Shown here piece by piece: positions 18,343 through 27,050 of a stretch of 64,000 nucleotides of DNA. This DNA is from Rhodococcus sp. Leaf247 (GTDB lineage: Bacteria; Actinomycetota; Actinomycetes; Mycobacteriales; Mycobacteriaceae): contig NZ_LMRP01000002.1 in the NCBI RefSeq assembly GCF_001426185.1, positions 812,423-876,422 of the forward strand. The letters are read 5' to 3'. A model generated the notes under the pieces. That model worked only from the letters and a program-made list of their open reading frames with translations, was not told where the DNA came from and ran no database searches. Positions within the stretch are counted from its first letter, which is position 1; each line of letters opens with the position of its first letter. The translations under genes and the position numbers were made by a program.

Positions 18343-18749
18343 TTCTGCCTCCAGGGAAGTCCGACCGCACGCCACCCGGTGCTGCCGCGGTGACCGTCGG
18401 TGTCGGTCGCGCCCTCGAAGCCGTCGAGCACGTTGTACGCCGGGCCGAGGCCGGCCGCCGTCGCCGCTTCGGCCGCCCCGATGGAGCGTTGACCGGAACG
18501 ACACAGGAAGACCACGGGCCCCTTGTCGACGCCGGCAGCACGCACCTCGTCGACGAAGTTCTCGTTCTTCGCCCCGTCGGGGTAACTCACCCACTCGACG
18601 AAGGCGGTCGGCTTGTCCAGGGACGAGATGTCCGGGACACCGACGTAACTCCACTCCGCGTGCGTGCGGACGTCGACCAGTGACGCTTCCGGATCGGTGC
18701 TGAGAATTTCCCAGGCCTGCTCGGGCGTGATGTCTCCTGCGTAGCTCAC
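18339..18749 (-). CDS. Rhodanese-like sulfurtransferase
   Basis: A 136-residue single-domain rhodanese. LVDVRTHAEWSYVGVP near residue 24 is the N-terminal signature, and VVFLCRSGQRSIGAAE near residue 78 contains the catalytic Cys loop CRSGQRS that would carry a persulfide. The C-terminal GWRAVGLPWRQK closely resembles Rv0390. Coupled by overlap to metZ, it may supply or buffer reactive sulfur for homocysteine synthesis; this is inference from neighbourhood. It starts at ATG 18749 and diverges from the exporter gene at 18832. Confidence 0.88.
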   Translation of the reverse strand: MSYAGDITPEQAWEILSTDPEASLVDVRTHAEWSYVGVPDISSLDKPTAFVEWVSYPDGAKNENFVDEVRAAGVDKGPVVFLCRSGQRSIGAAEAATAAGLGPAYNVLDGFEGATDTDGHRGSTGWRAVGLPWRQK

Positions 18750-18831
18750 TGGTCAAGTTTCGCACACGGTCGGATCAGCCCGATATGTCCGATAGTCGCA
18801 GCGTACGGCCATATGGGGGCAAGATGATCCG

Positions 18832-20520
18832 ATGACCGACGAACACGTGCAGGACGCCGACACCGGCCAGTTCACGCACCGACAGATCATGACGATCATC
18901 TCCGGCCTCATGCTCGGCATGTTCCTTGCCGCGTTGGACCAGACCATCGTCTCGACGTCCATCCGCACCATTGCCGACGACCTGCAGGGATTCTCCATCC
19001 AGGCATGGGTCACCACGGCCTACCTGATCACGGCGACCATCTCGACGCCGCTGTACGGGAAGCTGTCGGACATCTACGGCCGCAAGCAGTTCTTCCTCAC
19101 GGCCATCACGATCTTCGTCATCGGGTCGGCGCTGTGTGGGTTCGCCACCTCCATGTACCAACTCGCAGCGTTCCGCGCCTTCCAGGGCCTCGGCGCCGGC
19201 GGCCTGTTCTCACTGGCACTGACCATCGTCGGTGACATCGTGCCTCCGCGGGAGCGCGCGAAGTACCAGGGTTACTTCCTGGCCGTCTTCGGCACGTCGA
19301 GCGTCCTCGGTCCGGTCATCGGCGGCGTCCTGTCCGGTCAGAGCGAGATCCTGAACATCACCGGCTGGCGCTGGGTCTTCTTCGTCAACGTGCCCATCGG
19401 TGTCGTGGCGCTGTTCGTCGTCGCGAAAGTGCTGAACCTGCCACGTCGTCACGGGAGCGCGGTCGTCGACTGGGCGGGCGCAGCGGCACTGGCCGTCGGC
19501 CTGGTCCCGCTGCTGATCATCGCCGAGCAGGGCCGCACCTGGGGGTGGGGATCTGGTCGGGCCATGATCTGTTACGCCATCGGCGTCATCGGTATCGCCG
19601 CGTTCATCGCGATCGAGATCCGCATGAAGACCGACGCTCTGATCCCGATGCGCTTCTTCCGCAATTCGACCTTCAGCATCGGCCTGGTGCTCTCCGTCAT
19701 CACCGGCGCCGCGATGTTCGGCGGCATCACTCTGTTGCCGCAGTACCTCCAGGTGGTCAAGGGGTCCTCGCCCACCCTCGCCGGATTCCAGATGTTGCCC
19801 CTGGTCCTCGGCATCATGGTCGCGTCGATCTTCTCCGGTCAGATGATCTCCCGGACCGGGCACTACCGCCCGTACCCGATCATCGGCACCACTCTGATGA
19901 CCGCGTGCATGTTCGCGTTCTCGCTGATCAAGTTCGACACACCGCTGTGGATGATCATGCTGGCGATGTTCGGATTCGGCTTCGGACTCGGCAACCTGAT
20001 GCAGCCGCTGACGCTCGCGATCCAGAACGCCCTCCCGCCGAAGGACATGGGCGTGTCGACGTCGTCGGCCACGTTCTTCCGTCAGATCGGCGGCACCATC
20101 GGTGTCGCGGTGTTCCTGTCCTTGCTGTTCTCCCGCGTGACCGACGCGATCGCCTCGGCACTGCGGTCCGCCGCCGAGACACCCGAGTTCCGCGAGGCCG
20201 TCGGTCAGGCCGCGTCCAGCTCGGATCCCGCGGTGTCGGGACTCGCGCAGGGTCTGGCGTCCGGTAACGGGTCGGCCGCCGGCGGCATCCTGGACGACAC
20301 GTCGTTCATCCAGAAGCTTCCCGACGCGTTGGCGGCACCGTTCCAGATCGGCTTCTCCGACGCCATGGACTCGGTCTTCGTCGTCGCCGGCTGCGTGTTG
20401 GCCCTGGCGTTCGTGATCAACCTGTTCTACAAGGAGATCCCGCTGCGCACCCAGGGCGGCCTGGCCGCGCAGGCCACGGAGAAGTCGCAGACGACGGAGA
20501 AGCTAGGGGCTGCAGAGTAG
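18832..20520 (+). CDS. MFS drug:H+ antiporter, DHA2 family (14 helices)
   Basis: A 562-residue membrane transporter. LAALDQTIVSTSIRTIADDL (residues 33-52) is the DHA2 helix-1 motif, GKLSDIYGRKQF near residue 77 is MFS motif A, and VLGPVIGGVLSG near 163 is motif C. A large loop at about residues 440-500 precedes the last helix, as in EmrB/QacA-type exporters. It probably exports hydrophobic compounds using the proton gradient; the substrates cannot be told. The 3' end overlaps the convergent gene at 20503 by 18 bp. No regulator gene is adjacent, and the upstream 82-bp divergent region has no clear operator. Confidence 0.9.
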   Translation: MTDEHVQDADTGQFTHRQIMTIISGLMLGMFLAALDQTIVSTSIRTIADDLQGFSIQAWVTTAYLITATISTPLYGKLSDIYGRKQFFLTAITIFVIGSALCGFATSMYQLAAFRAFQGLGAGGLFSLALTIVGDIVPPRERAKYQGYFLAVFGTSSVLGPVIGGVLSGQSEILNITGWRWVFFVNVPIGVVALFVVAKVLNLPRRHGSAVVDWAGAAALAVGLVPLLIIAEQGRTWGWGSGRAMICYAIGVIGIAAFIAIEIRMKTDALIPMRFFRNSTFSIGLVLSVITGAAMFGGITLLPQYLQVVKGSSPTLAGFQMLPLVLGIMVASIFSGQMISRTGHYRPYPIIGTTLMTACMFAFSLIKFDTPLWMIMLAMFGFGFGLGNLMQPLTLAIQNALPPKDMGVSTSSATFFRQIGGTIGVAVFLSLLFSRVTDAIASALRSAAETPEFREAVGQAASSSDPAVSGLAQGLASGNGSAAGGILDDTSFIQKLPDALAAPFQIGFSDAMDSVFVVAGCVLALAFVINLFYKEIPLRTQGGLAAQATEKSQTTEKLGAAE

Positions 20521-20904
20521 CCAGTCGTCGCCGACGCGCGTCGCGCTCCAGGTGAGGGATTCCTCGGTTCCGTCGAGGCTGACGCGCACGTCGGCCTCGG
20601 CGGTGTCGTCCTTCACGCGAACTTCCTCGATGTTCTTCAGCTCCACCTCGGTGCCGGCGTCGGCCAGCGGGGCATTCACGATGCCGGGGCACTGCAGGGC
20701 AGCGACTGCCGCGGTGTCACCGGACTTCGTCGCTTCCACGTAGGCCGCGACGGCGGTGCCCACGCGCTGGTTGTCACTGACGTTCTCGTCGGGTGACCCG
20801 GTGAGGGAGAGCACGGCGATGATCACCGCCACGACGACCACCACCGCAGCGGCCGCGATGATGGGCGCTGCGGTGGTGGAACGTTCGGGTTCAGGGTCGG
20901 TCAT
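20503..20904 (-). CDS. Membrane-anchored protein with small extracytoplasmic domain
   Basis: A 133-residue protein with a short acidic cytoplasmic tail, one transmembrane helix at about residues 13-36 (AAPIIAAAAVVVVVAVIIAV), and an external domain of about 95 residues with two Cys (ALQCPG and the terminal LLCSP). The pattern of an AVAAYVEATKSGD helix followed by strands and a final W-rich strand looks like the lumazine-binding/DUF4878 fold of many mycobacterial membrane proteins. That is fold-level impression only. The last codons overlap the convergent exporter gene by 18 bp. Function unknown. Confidence 0.7.
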   Translation of the reverse strand: MTDPEPERSTTAAPIIAAAAVVVVVAVIIAVLSLTGSPDENVSDNQRVGTAVAAYVEATKSGDTAAVAALQCPGIVNAPLADAGTEVELKNIEEVRVKDDTAEADVRVSLDGTEESLTWSATRVGDDWLLCSP

Positions 20905-20932
20905 GACCCGATTGTGTCAGCCTGCTGCAGGA

Positions 20933-22012
20933 CTATCCCTCGAGTGTGGGGTAGTCGGTGTAGCCCTCGGCGCCGCCGCCGTAGAAGGTGCTCTCGTCGG
21001 GCGTGTTCAGCTCGGTGTCGTGTGTCCACCGCGTCACCAGGTCCGGGTTCGCGATGAACGGGCGGCCGATCGCCACGGCGTCGGTGATCTCGTCGGCGAC
21101 GAGCTTCTCGGCCTCGTCCCGCGTGCTGACCTGTGCGAACCCGGTGTTCAGGACGAAGGCGCCGCTCCAGGCGGAGCGGAGCTTGCCCAGGAACGGATCC
21201 TCGGCGTCGATCAGCACGTGCAGGTACGCCAAGCCGAGTCCGTCGATCTGGGACAGCAGAGCCTCGTAGGCACCGGTGGTGTCGTCCTCGGTGATGCCGC
21301 TCGCTTCGCCTCCGGGAGAGATCCGGATACCGACCTTGCCGGCACCGATGGCGTCGGCCACCGCGCGGACGACCTCGACGACGAATCGGGCGCGGTTCTC
21401 GGGGCTGCCGCCGTAGGAATCGGTGCGGTGGTTGGAACCGTCGGCGAGGAACTGGTGCAGCAGGTATCCGTTCGCGGCGTGGATCTCGACACCGTCGAGA
21501 CCGGCGGCGACCGCTCGTGTCGCTGCATCGACGAAGACCGCGACCTGCTCGGCCAACTCGTTCTCCTCGAGCGCGCGGGGCGCCGGGATCTCCTTCGAGC
21601 CGTCCTTGGTGAACATCTCGATGCCGGGCGCGATCGCGGACGGAGCCACTGCTTCGAGGCCCGAGTTGTCCGGGTGGGACACGCGCCCTGCGTGCATCAG
21701 CTGGACGACGATCCGGCCGCCCTCTCCGTGCACCGCATCCGCGATCTTCGCCCATCCGGCCTGCTGCTCGTCGGTGTGCAGACCGGGCGTGTTGGTGTAG
21801 CCCTTGCCGACCGCGGAGGGCTGCGTCCCCTCGGACACGATCAGACCGGCACCGGCGCGCTGGCGGTAGTACTCGACGACCAGATCGCCGGGAACTCCGT
21901 CGTCGCCGCTGCGGCTACGAGTCAGCGGGGCCATGAAGACGCGGTTGCGCGCATGGATATCGCCGAGGTCGAGGGGCTGGAGAAGTGCGGAATCGGGGCC
22001 GAGTTCGCTCAT
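20933..22012 (-). CDS. Old yellow enzyme family alkene reductase (NemA-like)
   Basis: A 359-residue FMN-binding TIM-barrel reductase. NRVFMAPLTRSRSGDDGVPG near residue 23 is the N-terminal FMN motif, VQLMHAGRVSHPDNSG near 96 is typical, GVEIHAANGYLLHQFLADG near 174 with NHRTDSYGGSPENR is the core signature, and AIGRPFIANPDL near 321 is the C-terminal FMN-phosphate site. Such enzymes use NAD(P)H to reduce activated alkenes, nitro compounds or nitrate esters. ATG 22012 follows an AAGG element. It diverges from fprA; 22013-22258 contains a CRP-like site. Confidence 0.9.
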   Translation of the reverse strand: MSELGPDSALLQPLDLGDIHARNRVFMAPLTRSRSGDDGVPGDLVVEYYRQRAGAGLIVSEGTQPSAVGKGYTNTPGLHTDEQQAGWAKIADAVHGEGGRIVVQLMHAGRVSHPDNSGLEAVAPSAIAPGIEMFTKDGSKEIPAPRALEENELAEQVAVFVDAATRAVAAGLDGVEIHAANGYLLHQFLADGSNHRTDSYGGSPENRARFVVEVVRAVADAIGAGKVGIRISPGGEASGITEDDTTGAYEALLSQIDGLGLAYLHVLIDAEDPFLGKLRSAWSGAFVLNTGFAQVSTRDEAEKLVADEITDAVAIGRPFIANPDLVTRWTHDTELNTPDESTFYGGGAEGYTDYPTLEG

Positions 22013-22092
22013 GTGTATCTGCCTTTCACGATGCAATCGCCGGACGGCGTTCTCTCCGGACAAGCTCGTCGGAGCCGAAGTCGATGCCCGGT

Positions 22093-22108
22093 TGTGTGCC
22101 GGATCACA
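22093..22108. promoter_or_regulatory. CRP/GlxR-like palindrome between OYE gene and fprA
   Basis: TGTGTGCCGGATCACA matches the cAMP-receptor-protein consensus TGTGA-N6-TCACA in nine of ten fixed positions. It lies 81 nt upstream of the OYE start and 150 nt upstream of fprA. A separate inverted repeat GTGAC-CTC-GTCAC (22174-22186) is followed by a TATGCT -10-like hexamer (22188-22193) that could serve fprA. Sequence match only; binding is not shown. Confidence 0.4.
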
Positions 22109-22258
22109 GGGCTCGCCCAGAACTTCGCGGCCTCGTCTTCGCACACGTCACGGCCACCTGAGGCACCGAAGCCGTGACCTCGTCACTTATGCTGGGGTGT
22201 CCGCGTCCGATGCTCCATGGGCGGCCAGCCGATGACGATGTTAGGTAGATCCACGCTG

Positions 22259-23638
22259 ATGACAGACCAGAACCGCCCTCTCCGAGTGGCCATCGTGGGC
22301 GCAGGACCGGCCGGCATCTACGCCGCCGATGCGCTGATGAAGTCCGACCACAACGTCTCGGGCCCCGGCGTGAGCATCGATCTGTACGAGCGCATGCCCG
22401 CACCCTTCGGTCTGATCCGCTACGGCGTCGCTCCCGATCACCCGCGTATCAAGGGCATCATCACCGCGCTGCACAAGGTGCTCGACAAGCCGCAGGTCCG
22501 CCTGCTCGGCAACATCGACTACGGCACCGACATCGACCTCGAGACGATGCGCCGCTTCTACGACGCCGTCATCTTCTCCACCGGCGCCAACGCCGACCGC
22601 GCCCTGAACATCCCGGGCATCGAGCTCGACGGCAGCTACGGCGCCGCCGACTTCGTCTCCTGGTACGACGGACACCCCGACGTGCCGCGCACCTGGCCGC
22701 TCGAGGCCGAGAAGGTCGCCGTCCTCGGCGTCGGCAACGTCGCCCTCGACGTGGCCCGCGTATTGGCCAAGACCGGCGACGAACTGCTGCCCACCGAGAT
22801 CCCCGCCAACGTCTACGAGGGCCTGAAGGCCAACAAAGCCGTCGAGGTCCACGTGTTCGGCCGCCGCGGCCCCGCGCAGGCCAAGTTCACGCCGCTCGAG
22901 CTCCGCGAGCTCGACCACTCGCCCAACATCGAGGTCATCGTCGCTCCCGAGGACATCGACTACGACGAGGGTTCGGAGAAGGCCCGCCGCGAGTCCAAGC
23001 AGGTCGACATGGTCGCGAACACGCTGCAGGACTGGGCGATCCGCGACGCCGGCGACCGGCCGCACAAGCTGTTCCTGCACTTCTTCGAGTCGCCCACCGA
23101 GATCCTCGGCGAGGGCGGCTCTGTCGTGGGTCTGCGCACCGAGCGGACCGAACTCGACGGCACCGGCAACGTCAAGGGCACCGGCAAGTACACCGACTGG
23201 GACGTCCAGGCCGTCTACCGCGCCGTCGGATACCTGTCGCAGAACATCGCCGACCTCCCCTTCGACGACCTCGCCGGCACCATCCCCAACGAGGCCGGAC
23301 GCGTCAAGAACACCGACGGTTCGTCCGTGGATGCCACCTATGTCACCGGCTGGATCAAGCGCGGACCCGTGGGCCTCATCGGCCACACCAAGGGCGACGC
23401 CAACGAGACCGTCGCCAACCTGCTTGCCGACGCCCCCTCGTTCGCGGGTGCGACCGAGCCCTCCGAGGACGCCGTCGTCGCGTACCTCGAGGACAAGAAG
23501 GTCCCGTTCACCACGTGGGACGGCTGGTACCGCCTCGACGCACACGAGCGCAGCCTCGGCGAGCCCCAGGGCCGCGAGCGCGTGAAGGTCGTCGAGCGCG
23601 AGGACATGCTGCGCGCCAGCGAGCCCGACAAGGCCTGA
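22259..23638 (+). CDS. fprA: Ferredoxin/adrenodoxin-type NADPH reductase
   Basis: A 459-residue flavoprotein matching FprA (Rv3106) in length and motifs. The N-terminal VAIVGAGPAGIYAADAL binds FAD, YERMPAPFGLIRYGVAPDHP near residue 44 is highly characteristic, VLGVGNVALDVARVLA near 155 binds NADPH, and GWIKRGPVGLIGHTKGDA near 363 is the C-terminal signature. It transfers electrons from NADPH to ferredoxins that feed cytochromes P450 and other oxygenases. ATG 22259 was chosen since the FAD motif then begins at about residue 8. The gene ends in a hairpin shared with the convergent SMP-30 gene. Confidence 0.93.
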   Translation: MTDQNRPLRVAIVGAGPAGIYAADALMKSDHNVSGPGVSIDLYERMPAPFGLIRYGVAPDHPRIKGIITALHKVLDKPQVRLLGNIDYGTDIDLETMRRFYDAVIFSTGANADRALNIPGIELDGSYGAADFVSWYDGHPDVPRTWPLEAEKVAVLGVGNVALDVARVLAKTGDELLPTEIPANVYEGLKANKAVEVHVFGRRGPAQAKFTPLELRELDHSPNIEVIVAPEDIDYDEGSEKARRESKQVDMVANTLQDWAIRDAGDRPHKLFLHFFESPTEILGEGGSVVGLRTERTELDGTGNVKGTGKYTDWDVQAVYRAVGYLSQNIADLPFDDLAGTIPNEAGRVKNTDGSSVDATYVTGWIKRGPVGLIGHTKGDANETVANLLADAPSFAGATEPSEDAVVAYLEDKKVPFTTWDGWYRLDAHERSLGEPQGRERVKVVEREDMLRASEPDKA

Positions 23639-23648
23639 CGGGCTCGCG

Positions 23649-23675
23649 GGCGGTCCGGGTCAGACCCGGACCGCC
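23649..23675. terminator. Bidirectional 12-bp hairpin between fprA and SMP-30 gene
   Basis: GGCGGTCCGGGT (23649-23660) pairs perfectly with ACCCGGACCGCC (23664-23675) around a CAG loop. It begins 10 nt after the fprA stop, and its right arm and loop form the last codons and stop of the minus-strand SMP-30 gene. It would terminate transcription from both sides. Confidence 0.65.
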
Positions 23676-24529
23676 AGCAGCCTGCCCTCTCGCTCGTGCT
23701 TGCGTGCGTGCTCGTTGAAATCCGGTGCGGCGCAGACGAACAGCGTGCGCCCGTCGTGCCCGCCGAAACCGCACGCGAACACCCCGGTGTCGAAGGTCAG
23801 TTCGTCGACCACGCCCTCGCCCTCACGGATCTGCACGATCCGCTGCCCCAGGGCGTCGGCCGCCCACAGCGTGCCGTCCTGCGCGAGAGCGCAACCGTCG
23901 GGCGCCACCACGACCTGCCCGATTCCCTCCGCCATGTCCGTCGACTCGGGCATCGGGCCCAGCACGGCCCAGTCGCGCCGCGGACCGAGAACTCCGCCGT
24001 CACCGATGGCGAACGCACTGATGCGGTTGCCCAGCGTCTCGTCGACCAGGAGATCACCCGAGGCCGTCACAGCCATGCCGTTGGGGAAGTGCAGACCCGT
24101 CGCGTCCTCGTGCACGCTGCCGTCGGGTTCGATCCGGATCACCGACGCCGTCTCGATCGGCGCCATGTTCATGAGGTCGAACCCGAAGTGCCCGACGTAG
24201 GCGCGGCCCTCTGCGCCGACGTGCATGTCGTTGGCGTTGCCGGTCGCATGGTCCGACAGATCGGCGTGCACGACGAGTTCGCCGTCGGCCTCTCGGCGAA
24301 GAACCTTCTTGTCCCGCATCGACACGACGAGGAGTCGGCCGTCGGGTAGCCACCCCAGCCCCGACGGCTGCTCGGGTACCTCCGCCTCCACCCTCACGTC
24401 GCTTCCGTCCTCCTCGGCGGAGAGCACCTGGAAGGAGTAGAAATCCGACACCCAGATGCGCCCGTCGTGCCACCGCGGGCACTCGAAGTAGGTGTATCCC
24501 TCCAGGACCACGGTCGGCTCGGCCTTCAT
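23660..24529 (-). CDS. SMP-30/gluconolactonase/LRE-family hydrolase
   Basis: A 289-residue six-bladed beta-propeller protein. FECPRWHDGRIWVSDFYS near residue 15 carries the metal-binding Glu, TGNANDMHVGAEGRAYVGHF near 95 supplies the Asn, and LHFPNGMAVTASGDLLVDET near 140 the Asn/Asp group that holds the divalent cation. Family members hydrolyse lactones such as gluconolactone, or organophosphates. The natural substrate here is unknown. It is divergent from an amidohydrolase gene, and the 66-nt gap has a perfect inverted repeat, so the two may share regulation and act on one catabolic route. Confidence 0.85.
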   Translation of the reverse strand: MKAEPTVVLEGYTYFECPRWHDGRIWVSDFYSFQVLSAEEDGSDVRVEAEVPEQPSGLGWLPDGRLLVVSMRDKKVLRREADGELVVHADLSDHATGNANDMHVGAEGRAYVGHFGFDLMNMAPIETASVIRIEPDGSVHEDATGLHFPNGMAVTASGDLLVDETLGNRISAFAIGDGGVLGPRRDWAVLGPMPESTDMAEGIGQVVVAPDGCALAQDGTLWAADALGQRIVQIREGEGVVDELTFDTGVFACGFGGHDGRTLFVCAAPDFNEHARKHEREGRLLAVRV

Positions 24530-24562
24530 GCGGACTCCTCGCGAATATGCGGATGTGACGTG

Positions 24563-24584
24563 TGCCTCATCTCTCTATGAGGCA
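24563..24584. promoter_or_regulatory. 8-bp perfect inverted repeat in divergent promoter
   Basis: TGCCTCAT (24563-24570), six spacer bases and ATGAGGCA (24577-24584) form a perfect inverted repeat in the 66-nt gap between the SMP-30 and amidohydrolase starts, ending 11 nt before the latter. The size and position suit a dimeric repressor binding site controlling both genes. It could also act as an RNA hairpin. Confidence 0.45.
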
Positions 24585-24595
24585 TCCTGGCAGAC

Positions 24596-25330
24596 GTGTT
24601 CGACAGCCACGTCCACATCATCGATCCTCGGTTTCCGTTGGTGGTCAACGACGATTACGAGCCCGAACCGTTCACCGTCGACGACTACGAGGCGGAGACG
24701 GACGGGCTCGGTGTGGTCGGCGGGGCGGTCGTCACCGGGTCGTTCCAGGGCACCGATCAGTCCTATCTGCTGGCAGCTCTCGAGGAGCTGGGCCACGGGT
24801 GGGTCGGTGTCACCCAGCTGCCCGTGGACGCCACCGACGACGACATCTCCGCACTCGACGCCGCGGGGGTCAGGGCGCTCCGGTTCAACCTCCGTCGCGG
24901 CGTCGCCGACATCTCCTCGCTGACCGAGCAGGCGATACGGGCCCACGAGGTGGCGGGGTGGCACTCCGAGTTCTACGTCGACGCGGGGCTGCTGCGCTCG
25001 CTCGAGCCGATCATGTCGAAGCTGCCCGCCGTGAGCATCGACCATCTCGGCATGGCCGAGGAAGCGATGCCCTACCTGCTGGATCTGGTCGACAGAGGTG
25101 CACGCGTCAAGGCCACCGGATTCGGCCGCATCTCGCACGACCCCGTCGACGCCATGCGCCGCATCCATGCCGTGAACCCCGAGGCCCTGATGTTCGGCAC
25201 CGACCTCCCCAGCACTCGCGCGGAGCGTCGCTTCGACGTGTCCGACCTCGACCTCGTTGCCGACGCGGTGGGCGGAGACCTTCAGGCAGTGCTGTTCCAG
25301 AATGCTCGCGCCTGGTACCGCGAGCCGTGA
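24596..25330 (+). CDS. Amidohydrolase-family metal-dependent hydrolase (PDC lactonase-like)
   Basis: A 244-residue TIM-barrel hydrolase of the amidohydrolase_2 type. FDSHVHIIDPRFP at residue 2 gives the HxH metal pair, VSIDHLGMAE near 147 the barrel His, and MFGTDLPSTR near 200 the catalytic Asp. Relatives include 2-pyrone-4,6-dicarboxylate lactonase and L-fuconolactonase; the exact reaction is not clear. It starts at GTG 24596 with no clear Shine-Dalgarno, so a leaderless message is possible. Divergent from a lactonase-like gene, it may belong to a small sugar-acid or lactone catabolic unit. Confidence 0.8.
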   Translation: MFDSHVHIIDPRFPLVVNDDYEPEPFTVDDYEAETDGLGVVGGAVVTGSFQGTDQSYLLAALEELGHGWVGVTQLPVDATDDDISALDAAGVRALRFNLRRGVADISSLTEQAIRAHEVAGWHSEFYVDAGLLRSLEPIMSKLPAVSIDHLGMAEEAMPYLLDLVDRGARVKATGFGRISHDPVDAMRRIHAVNPEALMFGTDLPSTRAERRFDVSDLDLVADAVGGDLQAVLFQNARAWYREP

Positions 25331-25343
25331 TCGTCGGCGGCAT

Positions 25344-25826
25344 TCACAGCACGAGGACGGCGACGACCCACACGCCGGCGGCGAGCAGACCACCGAACAG
25401 CTCGACCAGGATCGACAGTCCGACGGCCTTGGTCGCGTGCACGGTCGACTGCCAGGCCGAACCCGAGGTGCGGGCACGAGGAAGTTCAGCCAGGTAGACA
25501 CCGAGGGGGAACCCGAGGAACAGACCGACGACCGGCACGACGAAGAATCCGACGATGCCGACGACACCGCCGAGCACGATCGACCGCGTCGGCACACCGG
25601 CCGTCTTCAGGCGTCTGCCCGGCCACAGGTATTTGACGACGCCCGACGCCACCAGCAGCGCCGTCGCGATGCCGAACACCGTCCACGCCGATGCGGTGCC
25701 GACGACGAAGGCCCAGACGCCGATCGCCGCGAAGATCAGGATCACGCCGGGGAGCACCGGGACGACGATCCCGATCAGACCGATCAGGATCACCAGTCCG
25801 ACGAGGACCTCGGCGCCCGCGGTCAT
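25344..25826 (-). CDS. DUF456 family membrane protein
   Basis: A 160-residue protein with hydrophobic segments at about residues 5-45 (two closely packed helices), 50-66, 85-110 and 132-158. The glycine-rich [20 protein letters not shown] near residue 85 is the DUF456 hallmark. Function is unknown. Its start overlaps the purT stop by ATGA, so it is translated from the purT message. Confidence 0.8.
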   Translation of the reverse strand: MTAGAEVLVGLVILIGLIGIVVPVLPGVILIFAAIGVWAFVVGTASAWTVFGIATALLVASGVVKYLWPGRRLKTAGVPTRSIVLGGVVGIVGFFVVPVVGLFLGFPLGVYLAELPRARTSGSAWQSTVHATKAVGLSILVELFGGLLAAGVWVVAVLVL

Positions 25827-27031
25827 GTGGCCGAGACCGGTCGTACCCGGCCGGCAGCGTCACGAGCCCGTGCGCGCGCCGTCTCGACATCCGGACCGGT
25901 CGAGAACGCGACGCCCATGCGACGCGACACGAAGCTCTCGGGCTTGCCGAACAGCCGAAGGTCGGTTTCCGGAACCCGCATGGCCTGATCGACACCCTCG
26001 AAGGCGATGCCTACCTCGTCGAGTCCGCCGTAGATGACGGCCGATGCCCCCGGGAAGAGCAGCGTCGTGTCCACCGGGAGGCCGAGGATCGCCCGCGCAT
26101 GCAGTTCGAACTCGGAGAGCCGCTGGGTGCCGAGGGTGACCAGTCCCGTGTCGTGCGGACGGGGGCTGACCTCGGAGAAGAAGACGTCGTCGCCCTTGAC
26201 GAAGAGCTCGACACCGAAGATGCCGCGGCCACCGAGCGCCGCGGTCACCGTGCGAGCGACGTTCCGCGAGGCCTCGAGCGCGACCGGCGACATGGGCTGT
26301 GGCTGCCAGGACTCGATGTAGTCGCCCGACTTCTGGAGGTGGCCGATGGGCTCGCAGAAGAAGGTCTCGTCGGCACCGTTCTCGTCCACCCCGCGGACGG
26401 TGAGCTGAGTGATCTCGTAGTCGAAGTCGACGAATCCCTCCACGATGACGCGTCCCAGATCCACCCGGCCGCCGGCCTGCGCGTAGTCCCAGGCCCGCTG
26501 CACGTCGTCGGCACTCTTCACGACCGACTGTCCCTTGCCCGACGACGACATCACCGGCTTGATCACCGCGGGGAAGCCGGTGTGCTCGAGCGCAGCACGA
26601 ACCTCGTCGACACTGTCGGCGAAGGCGTACGGCGACGTGGGAAGGCCCAGCTCCTCGGCCGCGAGTCGGCGGATGCCCTCGCGGTTCATCGTCAACTGCG
26701 TAGCCCTGGCCGTCGGAACGACAGTGGTGACGCCGCGATCCTCGACGACGGACAGAGCCTCCGTTGCGATGGCCTCGATCTCCGGGACGACGTAGTGCGG
26801 CGCCTCCGCCTCGATGACGGCGAGCAGAGCCTCGGGATCGCTCATGTCCACGGTGTGGGCCCGATGAGCCACCTGGTGGCCCGGCGCGTTCGCGTACCGG
26901 TCCACGGCGATGACCTCGACGCCCAGGCGCTGGAAGGCGATGATCACTTCCTTGCCCAGCTCCCCCGAGCCCAGGAGCATCACCTTGGTGGCGGACGGAG
27001 AAAGCGGAGTACCGATGCGGGAGGACGTCAC
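25823..27031 (-). CDS. purT: Formate-dependent phosphoribosylglycinamide formyltransferase
   Basis: A 402-residue ATP-grasp enzyme. [20 protein letters not shown] near residue 14 is the N-terminal substrate-binding part, [20 protein letters not shown] near 150 is the ATP-grasp P-loop, and [20 protein letters not shown] near 272 with HDTGLVTL carries the Mg ligands. It makes formyl-GAR from formate, ATP and GAR in purine synthesis. GTG 27031 is preferred because the start aligns with PurT, and a TAGCAT -10-like hexamer lies where a leaderless message would begin. ATG 27052 would add seven residues but lies face to face with the next gene's start. DUF456 follows in the same operon. Confidence 0.92.
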   Translation of the reverse strand: MTSSRIGTPLSPSATKVMLLGSGELGKEVIIAFQRLGVEVIAVDRYANAPGHQVAHRAHTVDMSDPEALLAVIEAEAPHYVVPEIEAIATEALSVVEDRGVTTVVPTARATQLTMNREGIRRLAAEELGLPTSPYAFADSVDEVRAALEHTGFPAVIKPVMSSSGKGQSVVKSADDVQRAWDYAQAGGRVDLGRVIVEGFVDFDYEITQLTVRGVDENGADETFFCEPIGHLQKSGDYIESWQPQPMSPVALEASRNVARTVTAALGGRGIFGVELFVKGDDVFFSEVSPRPHDTGLVTLGTQRLSEFELHARAILGLPVDTTLLFPGASAVIYGGLDEVGIAFEGVDQAMRVPETDLRLFGKPESFVSRRMGVAFSTGPDVETARARARDAAGRVRPVSAT

Positions 27032-27050
27032 GCTTGGAATGCTATCGGGC

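Noticed and set aside
22241..23545. 434-codon minus-strand frame opposite fprA
   Set aside because: Valine/glycine-rich shadow; fprA has complete family motifs on the other strand.
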